NCBI GenBank assembly: GCA_027704905.1
Contig: CM051001.1
Location: 25,239,237 to 25,303,236, forward strand
Direction of reading: 5' to 3'
Source: Muraenolepis orangiensis
Lineage: Eukaryota > Chordata > Actinopteri > Gadiformes > Muraenolepididae
DNA length: 64,000 bases
In this document: positions 1-12,724 of the stretch, one piece after another
Position numbering within the stretch: the stretch's first letter is position 1
Layout of the letters: each line of letters starts with the position of its first letter
Notes under the pieces: generated by a model
Seen by the model: the letters and a program-made list of their open reading frames with translations, nothing else
The model's database searches: none
Told to the model about the DNA's origin: nothing
Made by a program: the position numbers and the translations under genes

Positions 1-130
1 ATTTCGTTTTAGGACACTTATTTGCAGCAAAGTATTTGATTTAAGGAAGCATGGTCATGGGTAGACACAGGCTGCAATTTAACAAGCATCTTGGGTGTAC
101 ATAATTCTCATCGGGATAGTGGGCATAGGG

Positions 131-190
131 GAGGGGACAAGAGGTGAGGGGACAAGAGGTGAGGGGACAAGAGTTGAGGGGAAAACAAAT
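131..190. repeat. 15-bp tandem repeat, 4 units
   Basis: Four head-to-tail units of a 15-base G/A-rich word (gaggggacaagaggt). The first two are identical, the third has one change and the fourth is degraded. No coding meaning is apparent. Confidence 0.85.
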
Positions 191-345
191 GTTTCCCTTG
201 TTGCTAATGCCAGCAATGGTTAAGGATTGTCCATGGCTGAGGTCAGACATCATGTTAATTTTCAAATGACTGTACATACTTACAATCTAAGTTGATTACC
301 AGTACATTGTGAAGTCAAGAAGGGGGGGAAGTTAGGGGTTGGCAA

Positions 346-693
346 ATTAGATTAGATTCATATTTAGTGTCATTGCACAGCAAAAGTACAGTACAGTGAA
401 AGTAATTTGGCATCTAACCAGAGTGCAAATGTTATTAAAGTGCATAGTAATATACAATGTACAGAGGTTAAATAAGATGTAAAAACAGTCTACTGGTATA
501 AAATAACATATAGAGTATATATGAGATATGTGCTGAATTATAGGTGTGTATATATATACACATGTATGTATAAAAGTATTCAACAGGTATGGCGCAGTGG
601 TATGCAGTTATATCAACAAGATACATATAAATGTACAGCAGGTAGTGAGCAGGGATATGCAGTTATATTAACAGTAGAAGATAAATATATATA
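346..693 (-). mobile_element. LINE 3' UTR/tail fragment
   Basis: Read on the minus strand this ends in a short TCTAA-type repeat tail, preceded by a stretch (ctgtacttttgctgtgcaat) that recurs at the end of the LINE-like tail near 53.1-53.2 kb on the plus strand. This is the usual look of a non-LTR retrotransposon 3' UTR of the Rex1/L2 group. No coding part is visible. The pogo-type transposon at 696 sits directly beside it, so the rest of the LINE may continue beyond 2151, but I cannot show that. Confidence 0.5.
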
Positions 694-695
694 TA

Positions 696-2149
696 CCGTA
701 TTGACCCGAATATAAGACGACCCCGATTATAAGACGACCCCTCTTTTTCAAGACTCATTTTTGGAAAAAAAACATATTTATTTTTTTTGAAGACCAAATC
801 TTTTTTTTATAAAGAAAATCTTTTTTTTGGAAAATAATGATAACACACATCACACATTGTGTTAAAATTTGCCTAACTTGACAAACAAAAACAAAACAGG
901 CTAGATAGATTGCAATGAAACAGTAGTGCAATAAAACGGTAGAGCAATGAAACAGAACATCAGTCTATTGGTCACATCAAGTCTTCTCATTCAGCTCGTC
1001 TTCTACGTCGCTGGTTGTTCCTCTCACTCCCGCTATCGTCACTCACGATGTCTGCTTCCCCGTCTCCTCCCACATCACGTCATCCTCGCTGCCATCCATG
1101 GCATACGCAGCATTTCTTAAACCCATTAATGCTTTCTGGGGAAACGTCAGCCCATGCTTGCAAGATCCATTCACAGAGCAAACGTACTGCAGGCTTTTGG
1201 ATTTTTCCAGACGGTGTCAGTGCGTGATTAGCAGCCAGGAGCCACTCTGTGGATCTCTTGCGCAGATTAACCTTGAATGGTTTGTTAACGACCACATCCA
1301 ACACCTGCAGCTGGCTTGTCATTCCGCCCGGTATGATCACTAGGTGACTAGGTTTTGACTGGCTCAGTCAAGTGTCCACGGAAAGCATCCAGAATCAACA
1401 TGTTCCTCTGCTTTCTGAGTCCCCCACGCCGTCTGCCCCACACCACCTTGAGCCAGTCCACCACAAGCTCCGTCTCCATCCAGCCCTTTGCCTGGGCACC
1501 TACCATAATCCCCCACGTACGGGGGAAGTTGTGTCCCATCTGCGAGGCGCGTTAACATGACCGTTACTCGGCTCTTCTCGTTTCCAGTAGATCAGTAGAT
1601 CACTGATTTGTCGCCTTTCTTATGCACAGTGACAGATGGCATGTCAAAATACACAGGCGTTTGATCAGCATTGCCCATCTGATCAAGGGGGTATGAGTGC
1701 TTCTTCCTTAACTTGATCACATATCGCTGATAAGACAGAAGCTTCTCTCTGAAGTCTGAGGGCAGGCGCTGGGCTTGTCCTGCGTCGCAATGACAGGTGT
1801 TTGATGTCTCTGCTTCGTTTATCACCATTATCTTAAAATTGGCATCGTAACTTCGTCTCTTCAGTTTATTAACTTGCCCTACTTTTGAGCCACTTTTTTC
1901 AAGTTGGTCGCTGTCTCTCCATTTCTAACTCTCCAGGTAACTGTTTTTATGTACTGTTACTTTAAGACTTTGAGTTACTTTAAGTGTCGCGCGATGTCTC
2001 GGAACACTCGTTTGGCGCGATCTGTTGTTGCGCAGTTACATGTGCAATTACGGTACATCGAAAAGTCTAAACCCCGATTATAAGACGACCCCTCTTTTTT
2101 TGATTTTTTTCTAGGAAAAAAAACCCGTCTTATATTCGGGTCAATACGG
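696..2149 (-). mobile_element. pogo/Tigger-type DNA transposon (dead copy)
   Basis: A complete 1,454-bp Tc1/mariner-superfamily element. Its ends are 24-bp perfect inverted repeats starting CCGTATTGACCCGAATATAA. A TA dinucleotide flanks each side (694-695 and 2150-2151), matching the TA target duplication of this superfamily, though the surroundings are TA-rich. A second word (gattataagacgacccctct) lies inside both ends in the same, not inverted, orientation and may be an internal transposase binding site. The minus strand holds a broken transposase. The copy cannot be autonomous. Confidence 0.88.
1080..1905 (-). pseudogene. pogo/Tigger transposase remnant (DDE_1 type)
   Basis: Three minus-strand blocks in three different frames read like one CENP-B/pogo-family transposase. 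The first (about 1828-1592) carries LPSDFREKLLSYQRYVIKLR and GNADQTPVYFDMP, the second (1539-1348) carries LVVDWLKVVWGRR and ILDAFRGHL (with the D of the catalytic core), and the third (1340-1080) carries PGGMTSQLQVLDV and CEWILQAWADV. Upstream, in frame with the first block, is a short N-terminal piece (KLKRRSYDANFKIMVINEAE). It is joined abruptly to the core, so most of the helix-turn-helix DNA-binding region is missing. Frameshifts and this deletion make it a pseudogene. No in-frame ATG is left at the expected N-terminus. Confidence 0.82.
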
Positions 2150-2151
2150 TA

Positions 2152-4770
2152 TATATATATATATATACGGTAAGTATAGTAAAAATGTACATGCTATCAT
2201 ACAGGTTTGTAAGCAATAAATATGTAAACTCCAGGTAGAGGTTGGGAGTTATGATTACACTGCAGGGCAGTCGAAGACATTGATGGTGATAGGATATATT
2301 CAGCAAGTTATTTGGCAATACACATACTGAGAGAGTCTGTACAATCAGTATCTTAATCTATATCAGATATATATTGAAATGACAAGCAGCTGTATAGATG
2401 TATGTATCTCTTTATTAATGTACACAGACAATATTCTATTCACTAGATGTCTATTTAATCAAATTGATGGGTTAAACAAAATAAATAGATGGATGGATAA
2501 ATGGATAGAGATTATCATCAGTCCCTGGCCTAACATTCCTGGTCATAACATCAGAGAGAGTCAATGCCATAACCAAGCAACTTTCCCCAGCCTCAGGCCT
2601 TGCAATTACCGACAGTCATACACACGTATTGATCCGAAGATGGGAGACACAGAAAGATATTCACAATGCCATGTGTCATTTCTGTAATGGTTTGACTAAA
2701 TGCGCGAGAGCAAGAGCAAGGGAATGTGGGTAAAATCGTGTACAGTTAGTTCCTGATCCTGCCATGCGGTTCTCAGGTAATCTATAGTGTCCTACAGTGT
2801 TCTCTCACTGGTCACCAGTGCTCCATCATCTTTACACTGGTGGTTGTTCAGGTCTATACGCTATTCCATTTGACCATGATTAATGTGAGAAAGGCTCAGT
2901 TCACACCTAACCAAGAGAGCCTCCCTCCCCCAAACCTTCCTCCACCTCCTCCTCCTTCTCCTCCACTTCTCCAGTCCTTTCTCCATCACCTGCTCTCTGG
3001 ATTGGTTTAGCAGCAGGGTGGTGTGTGCTCAGTGAGTCATGCTGCCCTAAAGCTCCAGAGGTCAACTAGCTGTTCCCACTGACATAACTCCTCCAAGGCC
3101 ATCAGCGACATAATACTGAAACAGCAATCGTCAGTCTTGCTTTATTGCTTTCTATCTTTCTCCTTTTCTTTTTTTGCTTGCTCGCTTAAATGTCTTTGTT
3201 TTAAAGCGAAACAAAAAGAAAACACAAAATAAATAGTCAATGTACTGAGATGTACTGAATGAGAAAGTGGGGCAAAGGCAATGAAGATTTCTTCTTCTTT
3301 TTTCCATTATTTCTCTGTTCAGGCTGTTTGTCTGGCTGTGTTATCAGGCTGCTTGGCTGTCCCTGTGGCTGTGTGTCTATCTTCCTGTGTGTCTATCTGT
3401 TGGTTGCTGTTGGTGGATCCTCTGTAACATAGAGGCTCCCTCCAATGTTGCAGATGGTCTTAGCAAGTGATAGGGGGATCACAGAGGATTTCTATCTTTC
3501 TGACCCTGGTGTGCCCTTCATCTTCCTCTCCCAGCTCAAGCCATCACACACAATTTAATCACAATATTTTTGGGCATCCCGGTGTTGGCCCTGGATTACA
3601 CCCGTTTCTCACCTCTTCCCTTGCCTCACTGTGTCGACCTCAACAAACACACTACATCTGTGTGAAATCTGATTTAGTGAAGCAAAAGATGACATTCTGA
3701 AAAAAACAAAAAACAATGACAATTTATGAATGGCATCTGAGCATTGGTGTGGCACCAAAACTACTTCTACCACCACAGCCAACATGCACCAACCTTAAGA
3801 TCTCATCTGCAGTTCACTCGGTCTCACCTACCTTCAATAAAACAGGTCTTCCTTCTTTCCTTTCTAGGAAGAAAATAATAATATTGTATGTAAATTATAA
3901 TCAATTTCAAAAATCTGAAAGTTAGAAGTTGGTTTTCTCAGAGAATCTGGAGTCTTTTTTTTATAGAGGAAATGCTGATTGTGTGCATAGCTACCAAATA
4001 AATCAAATACAACACCGATTTCTAACACTGAAGTTTAGTGGCCTTTACGTATTAAATGCAAAAATGCTATGTAGGCTCTTACTTTCAGTTATAACTCACT
4101 CAATCTCAATTCTCCTTGACTCACGAGGACAGATATCCATTGTGATTGAGAAATGCAATCATCTCCTTGGCATGGCCTCCCTGCCATCAATTCATTATTT
4201 ATTCTGGTCCAAAACTCCATCACCTCTCTTTCACCATTTACATGGTACAAGTACATATTTTTCCTGCATTCTACACACTTTTTTTTTTTTTTTTTAGTAA
4301 ATATTTTCTTGAAAGACAATCTCAATCTGAATTTATTGTTGATTTATTTATTGTATGTATGCGGCTTCCCCTTAAATGTGTATTTTATGTAAAGAAATGT
4401 GCATTAAACATTCTATGCTAAATATAATTACTTTGTTATACTATTATGAGTTTTATTTGGCATGTGTATGTAACAATGTATATAAGAAGCTTTTTCAGAC
4501 AGCAATCTACATTTTCACACATACTAATGGCTGATGAGAATTGAAGCTAAATCAGAAATAATTTACATTTTGTTTTTTATATTTCATTATACTCTACAAC
4601 TATTCAACACTCTCAAACTCGCACACTCAATCACACTTAATAAAGGAAGGATAGTTAGAAAGAAGCCTCTCTCTCTTCATCCGGCTATCATTCCTCCAGC
4701 TAATTTTCCATGTTGCTTTTTCTTCCATGGCTCCATTCAACCACCACAAGGTCCGCCATTATTACACTAA
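2152..4770. other. no gene recognised; low-complexity patches
   Basis: No supported coding region. A pyrimidine-rich stretch lies near 2930-2990 and a T run near 4278-4296. Short open frames here are AT-rich and show no family features. Confidence 0.6.
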
Positions 4771-5962
<1,192 letters not shown>

Positions 5963-6150
5963 AGAAAGAAGCCAGTTGAGGTGGTTCGGGCATCTAGTAA
6001 GGATGCTTCCTTGTCGCCTCCCCGAGGGACGTTTTCCAGGCACATCCAGCTTGGAAGAAACCACGGGCAGAGAAAGGTACAGGCGGGGTGAATACATCTC
6101 CACACTGGCCTGGGAATGCCTCAGGATCCCCCAGTCAGAGCTGGTCAATA
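5963..6150 (+). mobile_element. RTE/Rex3-like LINE fragment
   Basis: About 190 bp closely match part of the LINE at 42774-43892 (its 43625-43803 portion), the region encoding QLRWFGHLVRM through STLAWE. It is only the C-terminal shoulder of the reverse transcriptase protein, with small indels that break the frame. A relic with no function of its own. Confidence 0.85.
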
Positions 6151-6279
6151 GTAGGGTAGTCGTAATAGGGTAGACTGCGGCAACCTACGTGTTTACCTGG
6201 TGAGTGTTATGTCCATGGTGTGCATCTTGCCATCTGCTGTGGTAGACAGCTGGTTTAACTAAGCCTGGGCAATATGGGA

Positions 6280-6840
6280 ACATGTATTTCAAGATACAAG
6301 AGATACAAGATATTTATTTGCCATTTGTAACTGGAATGCTTGCTCCCCATTCCCTCCCGCAGTATACATCTCAAAAAACAATACCATGAAAATAATATAT
6401 ACAATAAAAATAATAATGAACAAAAAAAGGACAGCAAAGTGACAAAAAAAGTGATAACATCTGTTGAATGTGCAAAAAGATTAAAAAGCAGCATTTAAAG
6501 TGCAGTGCAGTGCAGTAGCTGTAATGAGTCCAGAAAGTCCAGCAAAGTATGTTTATGACAATGTTAAGAAAGTGAAAGTGGCAGCACACCTAGCAGTTCA
6601 GTAGGCACACTGCCTGTGGATGAAAACTATCCTTAAACCTGTCCTTAAAACTATCCTTAGTACTTGTATGGATGCTGTGCAACCGGCGACCAGACGGTAG
6701 GGGGGAGAAGAGATGTGCCCAGGGTGGTTGCAGTCCTTTATGATGGACATGGCCTCTTTCGGCATCTGGTCCTACAGATCTCCTCAATGCATGGAAGTGC
6801 ACACCCGATGATCTTCTCTGCCGTCCTCACGACCCTCTGA
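6280..6840 (-). mobile_element. Rex1-like LINE 3' end (C-terminus + 3' UTR)
   Basis: On the minus strand, 6840-6600 reads as the last part of a LINE protein: a LPSGRRL motif followed by KDSFHPQAVCLLN, the same signature as in the 52.0-52.5 kb copy. After it comes a 3' UTR ending with a 'tactgcgggagggaatgggg' block and a gatacaag-type tail. The same 3' UTR block, on the plus strand, ends the copies at 34.9 and 40.36 kb. Heavily 5'-truncated. Confidence 0.8.
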
Positions 6841-7341
<501 letters not shown>

Positions 7342-7527
7342 CAGCTGTAGGCCCCTGAGCTTTTGACTCATTCTCACAGAAGTTTCATTATGTGGTTGAC
7401 TGCCAACCATTAGCAGCAATCCGAGATGACTGAATATAACTTTGGACGTTTTCAAGGCCCCGAGCATTGTTTTTCGTGGCATATTTGTTATGGGAAATAT
7501 GTAAATGTTGCTGTAACGCAATTCAGG

Positions 7528-7530
<3 letters not shown>

Positions 7531-7571
<41 letters not shown>
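7531..7571. repeat. (TA)n microsatellite
   Basis: About 20 perfect TA units. Confidence 0.98.
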
Positions 7572-7575
<4 letters not shown>

Positions 7576-8289
7576 GACCAGTTTGGCTTGGAGCCAGGTA
7601 ACAATATTTCCTCTATGAATCATTCTGAGATTCTAACATTCAGCTGACACTGCTGAAGCTGCTTTTTTTTATTTCCAGGAACGGCTTTTGGCAGATTTGG
7701 CATATGTTTTCTGAGAGAATTTCTCAAGTTTTTGTTGCATTTGACTTATAAAAAGAAAGAAGCACAAAACTAACCCTACAGCGATGCACCAATGTTCTCG
7801 TTCAACATGAAGGGCCTTCTTGACACCAACGCTCCGTCGCTCAAGATGAAGGACCTTCTTGATGCCCCGTGCTCAGCGTCTATTAACGCCCCATGTAACT
7901 CTATCCCTGAGCATCCCCCCCGCATTATCATTATCATATCATATCAAGATTTGCTGTGTAACGCGCTAATTAGTTCACACGGAGGAACGGCAGCCGTCCG
8001 TTTACTGTTGGCTAGAACCATTTGCAGTGGAGCTGGAGCTCTGTCATCACCCTGTCCTCAGTAGCTGAGTGATGGAGATGTCTGCGGACCGTATGGAAAA
8101 AGGTCTGTGAAGCCCATGACACATAATGCTATGGCTACCTGGCCCTCATAAGAAACACAAGCTTTGAAATGCTACATTTTCACACACTTAAGGTATTGGC
8201 ATGCCAGCTTTGTCCTCTTTCAATTGAACTCTCAGTGTTGTGGTGAATCAATATACCAGGGCGAATCCTATTTCCGACATCTGTTTTTG
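7572..8289. other. no gene recognised
   Basis: Unique-looking sequence up to the gypsy target site. A short imperfect internal repeat (aaggaccttcttgatgccc-like) occurs around 7810-7870. Not enough to call a gene. Confidence 0.5.
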
Positions 8290-8294
8290 GGTCT

Positions 8295-8440
8295 TGTTGT
8301 GTTTAATCAGACTATGGACTACGACTTTTAGGTTGACCGTTTATTGTACACACTGCCATGGCGTCAACAACAACAACAACTGGATCCGGTTCACCCACCC
8401 CAAAACTCCCGGTCACACCGGATGTAATGCATACATAACA
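8295..8440 (-). repeat. gypsy 3' LTR
   Basis: 146 bp, plus-strand ends TGTTGTG...ATAACA (TG...CA). By eye it matches the copy at 12579-12724 at every base. It includes a (CAA)n patch. The LTR is short, leaving little room for a classical U3 promoter, and no clear TATA box or AATAAA was found. Confidence 0.97.
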
Positions 8441-8454
8441 TTTACCCCCCCCCC
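8441..8454 (-). promoter_or_regulatory. polypurine tract of the gypsy element
   Basis: On the element's sense (minus) strand a run of ten G followed by TAAA directly abuts the 3' LTR, the place and composition expected for the primer of plus-strand DNA synthesis. Confidence 0.85.
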
Positions 8455-8582
8455 ACAAGGAACCCAATTAACTTTAAACTTTAACTTTAGATGAACTGGG
8501 TAGACTGCCAGTCACCAGCATAGCCATGTGGATTATTCTGCCACGCAACAGACTATGCTCTGAACATTTTCCCTGAGAGTCA

Positions 8583-11500
8583 CTAGCTCACAATATAGTC
8601 CTCCAAGTATCTTGGTCTGACCCGGACACGGGCCGGACGAGCTTCAGGACGAACCACTGGCTCAGCCTGCTCAGGTGGGAACCCGGCTGGACCCTGCAAC
8701 TGCTCATCAGGGAAAGCAAAGTCCCCGTCCTCCCCGGGCCCAGGGTCCACGATGGGGGGCGGTGCCACCTTCCGAAGCCGGCTTGCGTGCCACCGTGATC
8801 CGTCGGCCAGACGAAAGGTGGCTGGCCCCAGTTGAGCGGTGACCTTCATTGGCACCGTCCAGAAGGATAGCAGCTTGTGGTCCCGGTTTGGACGGTGAAT
8901 CCTGACCCAGTCCCCCACTGTGAAGGGAGGCGCTCTCACCCTCCGTCTCTTGTCGAAACGCTGCTTCATGCGACGCTGAGCCTCTACGACCCTGGCACGC
9001 AGGCAGGGTGCTGCTGCTGGTGTGACGGCCGCCGGGGCCCGTAGCCGATCCAAAGGAAGCTGCAGCTCACGGCCCGTCATCAAGAGGGCTGGGGAGCTGC
9101 CGGTAGTTGAGTGCGGCGTCGCCCTGTAGTGAAGCAGGGTGCCGAGCAGCGCGGCTGAAAACGGAAGACCATCTGCCAGGTGTGCTCTGACCCCGTTCTT
9201 TAGGGTTTGGTTGAACCTTTCAACCCCCCCATTTGCTTGCGGGTGGTAGAAAGCTGTGCGGATGTGTTTGATCCCCCTCTCCTCCACAAAAGTGGCAAAC
9301 TCAGCTGAGACAAACTGTGGGCCGTTATCTGTAGTGATGGCGTTAGGACTGCCCCACCGAGCAAACAGAGAGGAGAGAAAGTCTGTGACCACCCGAGCCG
9401 TTATGGACCCCGTGGCGACCACCTCTGGCCATTTCGAATGGAGGTCGTAGGCCACTAGAAGGAAGCGTTGGTGGTGCGGGACACCATGGAGCTCCCCACA
9501 GATGTCCAGCTGGATGTGCTCCCAAGGCACGCACGGCCACTGCAAGGGCTGCAGGGGCGGTGGGGGTGGCGGGCCAGTTTTGCCACTGAGCAGGCAGGCC
9601 GTGCACTCCTTCACCATTGTCTCTATATCTCGATCTATGCCCGGCCACCACACCAAATCCCTGCAGCGCTGTTTCACCTTTACGATACCCAGGTGGCCCT
9701 CGTGCGCCATAGCCAAAACGCGTGCCCTGAGGTCGATGGGGACGAACGTGCGGAGGCCCCGGGCCACGCAAACACCGTTCCAGCAGGTCAGCTCGTCCTT
9801 GACCCGATGAAAAGACGCCAGCTCCTCTGGGAACTTCGCAGGCCATCCCTCCCGGATGTAAGTGCGGAGCCGGGAGAGCATGGGGTCCTCCTCCGACGCG
9901 AGCCGAAGGTCCTCCAGGGAAACCGCGGTCTGGAGCGGGGCGTGGAGCATGAGTATGAGCTCTGACTCTGTTGTGTCCGGGCCCGCGCCGGGCGCTGGGG
10001 CGGGGGTGGCACGGGAGAGCAGGTCAGCCACCACATTCTCCCTGCCGGGAGTAAACAGTGTGGTGAAGTCATACGGCTGGAGTCTCTCTGACCAGCGGTA
10101 GATCCTCAGCGGTTTGTGCCCCGACCCCGATGTAGCAAGCAGGGCCGTGAGGGCCTGATGGTCAGTACGCAACGTAAAATGTCGCCCGTACACGTACATG
10201 TGCCACCGCTCGCACGCCCAGACGCAGGCCAGCGCCTCCCGCTCCCCCACCGAGTATTTCTGTTCGGCCGAGTTGAGGGACCGAGAGGCGAACGCCACCG
10301 GGCGTTCCGTGCCCCCTTGGATCTGGGACAGCACCGCCCCTATTGCCGTATTGGACGCGTCACAGGTCACGAACGTGGGGCTCGCCAGGTCAAAGAATGC
10401 CAGCACCGGTGTTGAGGTGAGCTGCGTCTTGAGCTGGCGAATAGCGGCAGAGCAGGCCGGGGTCCACTCCCAGACCGCGTCCTGTTTCAGGAGCTCGCGT
10501 AGTGGGGAGGTGGTCGAAGAGTACTGGGGAAGGAAACGCAGGTAGTAGGCCGTCATCCCAAGAAACGAAGAGATCTGAGCTGGGCAGGACGGCTCAGGCA
10601 GGCGCAGTACCGCCTCTACGTTTGAGTGTAGCGGGCTGAGGCCGTCAGCGGTCAGGCGGAACCCTACAAACTCGATGGCTGGAACGGCGAAGGTGCACTT
10701 TTCCCCATTTAGCGTGAGGTTGTGACTGGCGAGGACGTCCAGCACCCTCGCCAGGCGTTCGTCATGAACGGCCGGTGTTGCACCATGAACCACTATGTCG
10801 TCCAGGAAAACGACCACGCCCGGGATGCCGGCGAAGATGGTGGTCATGATTTTTTGAAAACAGCTGGGGGCCGAGCTGAGGCCGAAGGGCATGCGGGTAT
10901 AGCGAAACACTCCGACATGCGTCACGAAAGCTGTAAGGCTGCGGCTGTCAGGGTGCAGCGGAACCTGCAGGTAGCCTTGGCGAAGGTCTAGTTTTGTGAA
11001 CAGGGAAGAGCCGTAGAATTGTGCGGCTAGCTCCTCCACTGTGGGCAGCGGATACCTGTCCGGTATCACGGCCTTGTTCACCGGCCTGAGATCGATGCAA
11101 GGGCGCAGGCCCCCTGACTTTTTCTTCACCACCACCAGGTTTGAAATCCACGGGGAAGCATCAATGCGCTCGATGACGCCCGCGTCCAAGAGTTTTTGCA
11201 GCTCGGCGGTGACGTCGTCGCGCAGGGCGAGAGGCAGGCGGCGTATGGGCTGAATCACCGGATGTACCTCAGGCTTGAGGAGGGGCTGGTGGTCAAAGGC
11301 GGTGAGGCAGCCCAAACCACTGAACAGAGCAGGCCAGCGCTGTTGCCACGGCGAGCCAACAGACAAGATGGCGGCCCCAAAATTGTCCACCAGGGTGAAA
11401 CCTAGATCACAAAACAAATCAAAACCCATGAGGTTGGCCCCCTGGTGAGACACTTGAAAGGTGAATGCAGGGAGAGCCTTAGTCCCGTAACGCACAGCAA

Positions 11501-12563
11501 AGGTGATCGTGCCCGCCATTCCTATTTTAGAGTGTCCATACCCGTACAGATCCTCGGCGTTGGCGGTGAGTGTTCGGAGCGGAAAGAGCCGCCGGACCGT
11601 GGAAACATTCAGGAGCGACTTGGAGGCCCCCGTATCCAGCAGCAGTGGGAGGCAGACCCCATCCAGCTCAACTGTGCAGCACTTTAGCGGTCGGGAGGTG
11701 GCGGCCACTGAGTGGATGGTCGTCGGCGTGTGCGGCCCAGGCGTACGTGGAGGTTGGCTGTCGGTTGAGGGAACAGAGCGACAGACCCGTGAAAAATGGT
11801 TCTGCCTGCCACATCGTTGACACCTCTGTCCCTTGGCAGGGCAGTTTGGAGCTCGACTCTGGTGCGATGATGAGCCACAATTACCACAGGCCCGGCGTGC
11901 TGCCGTACCCTGGCGTGCTGCAAAGTTCACATCCAAGTAGTCCTCAGGGAAAACCTCCCCGGGAGGCTCCATGGGTAGCGCCACCGTTTGAGTTAGTAGC
12001 ATGGGTCTGGGGGGAAAATAACTGGAGGAGGGAGCTAGCTGTGATGCTAAGGCTGCTGCTGACTCAAGCTGGAAAGCTATATCCACTGCTCTTGCTAAAG
12101 TTAGCTCGTCGGTCATCATTAGCAACTTTTCTCTGAGCTTTGGGCTATTAGTGTGCTCAGCTAGCTGATCCCGTATCAGTTCATCTTCCAGCACCCCGAA
12201 TTTACAGAGCCTGGCTAGTCCCCTCAGATCAGCCACGTAATGGTGGATGGACTCACCCCCCTGTTGCCGACGTTGCCGAAAAACGATCCGCCGGAGCATA
12301 ACATTTTGTGGAGCAGCAAAGTGTCCAGTGAGCAGTGTAACACAGTCACTATAATTCGGAGCGGGTCCGAGTGTCCGAAAAATCCGCTGTCCCTCGCTGC
12401 CCAGCGTGTGTATCAGCAGGGCTTTCTTCCGTTCGTCGTTAGCATCAGCTAGCCCCGCGGCTACTATGAACGTTTCGAAGGACTCAAGCCAGCGAACCCA
12501 CGGGATCGGCGGTTCGCCCGGCAGTGCGAGGAACGGGGAGAGAGGTGAGAGTAGAGAATCCAT
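8583..12563 (-). CDS. gypsy gag-pol polyprotein
   Basis: Encodes the polyprotein needed to copy and integrate the element: capsid/nucleocapsid, protease, reverse transcriptase, RNase H and integrase. I start at the ATG at 12563 (MDSLLSPL). A longer open frame runs five codons upstream but begins at a TTG inside the likely primer-binding site. Approximate residue positions counted from that TTG: gag-like region 20-180; two zinc knuckles 231-266 (CGNC..., CQRC...); protease LLLDTGASKS at 313-322; RT 440-640 with FLDD at 591-594; RNase H from about 735 with DAS at 739-741; integrase His/Cys zinc finger at about 959-995; integrase catalytic Asp in DICGEL, Asp in TTDNGPQF and Glu in GGVERFN, at about 1025, 1084 and 1120. 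No chromodomain or env is evident. Gag and pol share one frame without a shift, so protease must process a single precursor. All catalytic residues I checked are present. Confidence 0.96.
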   Translation of the reverse strand: MDSLLSPLSPFLALPGEPPIPWVRWLESFETFIVAAGLADANDERKKALLIHTLGSEGQRIFRTLGPAPNYSDCVTLLTGHFAAPQNVMLRRIVFRQRRQQGGESIHHYVADLRGLARLCKFGVLEDELIRDQLAEHTNSPKLREKLLMMTDELTLARAVDIAFQLESAAALASQLAPSSSYFPPRPMLLTQTVALPMEPPGEVFPEDYLDVNFAARQGTAARRACGNCGSSSHQSRAPNCPAKGQRCQRCGRQNHFSRVCRSVPSTDSQPPRTPGPHTPTTIHSVAATSRPLKCCTVELDGVCLPLLLDTGASKSLLNVSTVRRLFPLRTLTANAEDLYGYGHSKIGMAGTITFAVRYGTKALPAFTFQVSHQGANLMGFDLFCDLGFTLVDNFGAAILSVGSPWQQRWPALFSGLGCLTAFDHQPLLKPEVHPVIQPIRRLPLALRDDVTAELQKLLDAGVIERIDASPWISNLVVVKKKSGGLRPCIDLRPVNKAVIPDRYPLPTVEELAAQFYGSSLFTKLDLRQGYLQVPLHPDSRSLTAFVTHVGVFRYTRMPFGLSSAPSCFQKIMTTIFAGIPGVVVFLDDIVVHGATPAVHDERLARVLDVLASHNLTLNGEKCTFAVPAIEFVGFRLTADGLSPLHSNVEAVLRLPEPSCPAQISSFLGMTAYYLRFLPQYSSTTSPLRELLKQDAVWEWTPACSAAIRQLKTQLTSTPVLAFFDLASPTFVTCDASNTAIGAVLSQIQGGTERPVAFASRSLNSAEQKYSVGEREALACVWACERWHMYVYGRHFTLRTDHQALTALLATSGSGHKPLRIYRWSERLQPYDFTTLFTPGRENVVADLLSRATPAPAPGAGPDTTESELILMLHAPLQTAVSLEDLRLASEEDPMLSRLRTYIREGWPAKFPEELASFHRVKDELTCWNGVCVARGLRTFVPIDLRARVLAMAHEGHLGIVKVKQRCRDLVWWPGIDRDIETMVKECTACLLSGKTGPPPPPPLQPLQWPCVPWEHIQLDICGELHGVPHHQRFLLVAYDLHSKWPEVVATGSITARVVTDFLSSLFARWGSPNAITTDNGPQFVSAEFATFVEERGIKHIRTAFYHPQANGGVERFNQTLKNGVRAHLADGLPFSAALLGTLLHYRATPHSTTGSSPALLMTGRELQLPLDRLRAPAAVTPAAAPCLRARVVEAQRRMKQRFDKRRRVRAPPFTVGDWVRIHRPNRDHKLLSFWTVPMKVTAQLGPATFRLADGSRWHASRLRKVAPPPIVDPGPGEDGDFAFPDEQLQGPAGFPPEQAEPVVRPEARPARVRVRPRYLEDYIVS

Positions 12564-12564
12564 A

Positions 12565-12578
12565 ATCCTCGTCGCCAA
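12565..12578 (-). promoter_or_regulatory. candidate tRNA primer-binding site
   Basis: Immediately inside the 5' LTR the sense strand reads TTGGCGACGAGGAT. A TGG start right after the LTR is typical because it pairs with the CCA end of a tRNA. Which tRNA is used cannot be decided by eye. Confidence 0.6.
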
Positions 12579-12724
12579 TGTTGTGTTTAATCAGACTATG
12601 GACTACGACTTTTAGGTTGACCGTTTATTGTACACACTGCCATGGCGTCAACAACAACAACAACTGGATCCGGTTCACCCACCCCAAAACTCCCGGTCAC
12701 ACCGGATGTAATGCATACATAACA
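12579..12724 (-). repeat. gypsy 5' LTR
   Basis: 146 bp, matching 8295-8440 with no difference seen. It should contain the element's promoter, although no canonical TATA box is visible. Confidence 0.97.

Noticed and set aside
8455..8582. Extra ORF between gag-pol stop and the polypurine tract
   Set aside because: Only about 130 bp; no frame of note.
9343..12136. Several 60-190-codon plus- and minus-strand frames
   Set aside because: Shadows of the gag-pol coding region in other frames; GC-rich coding DNA commonly leaves such frames open.
11570..12136. env-like gene within the gypsy element
   Set aside because: It is an antisense frame over gag; no third ORF exists between pol and the 3' LTR.
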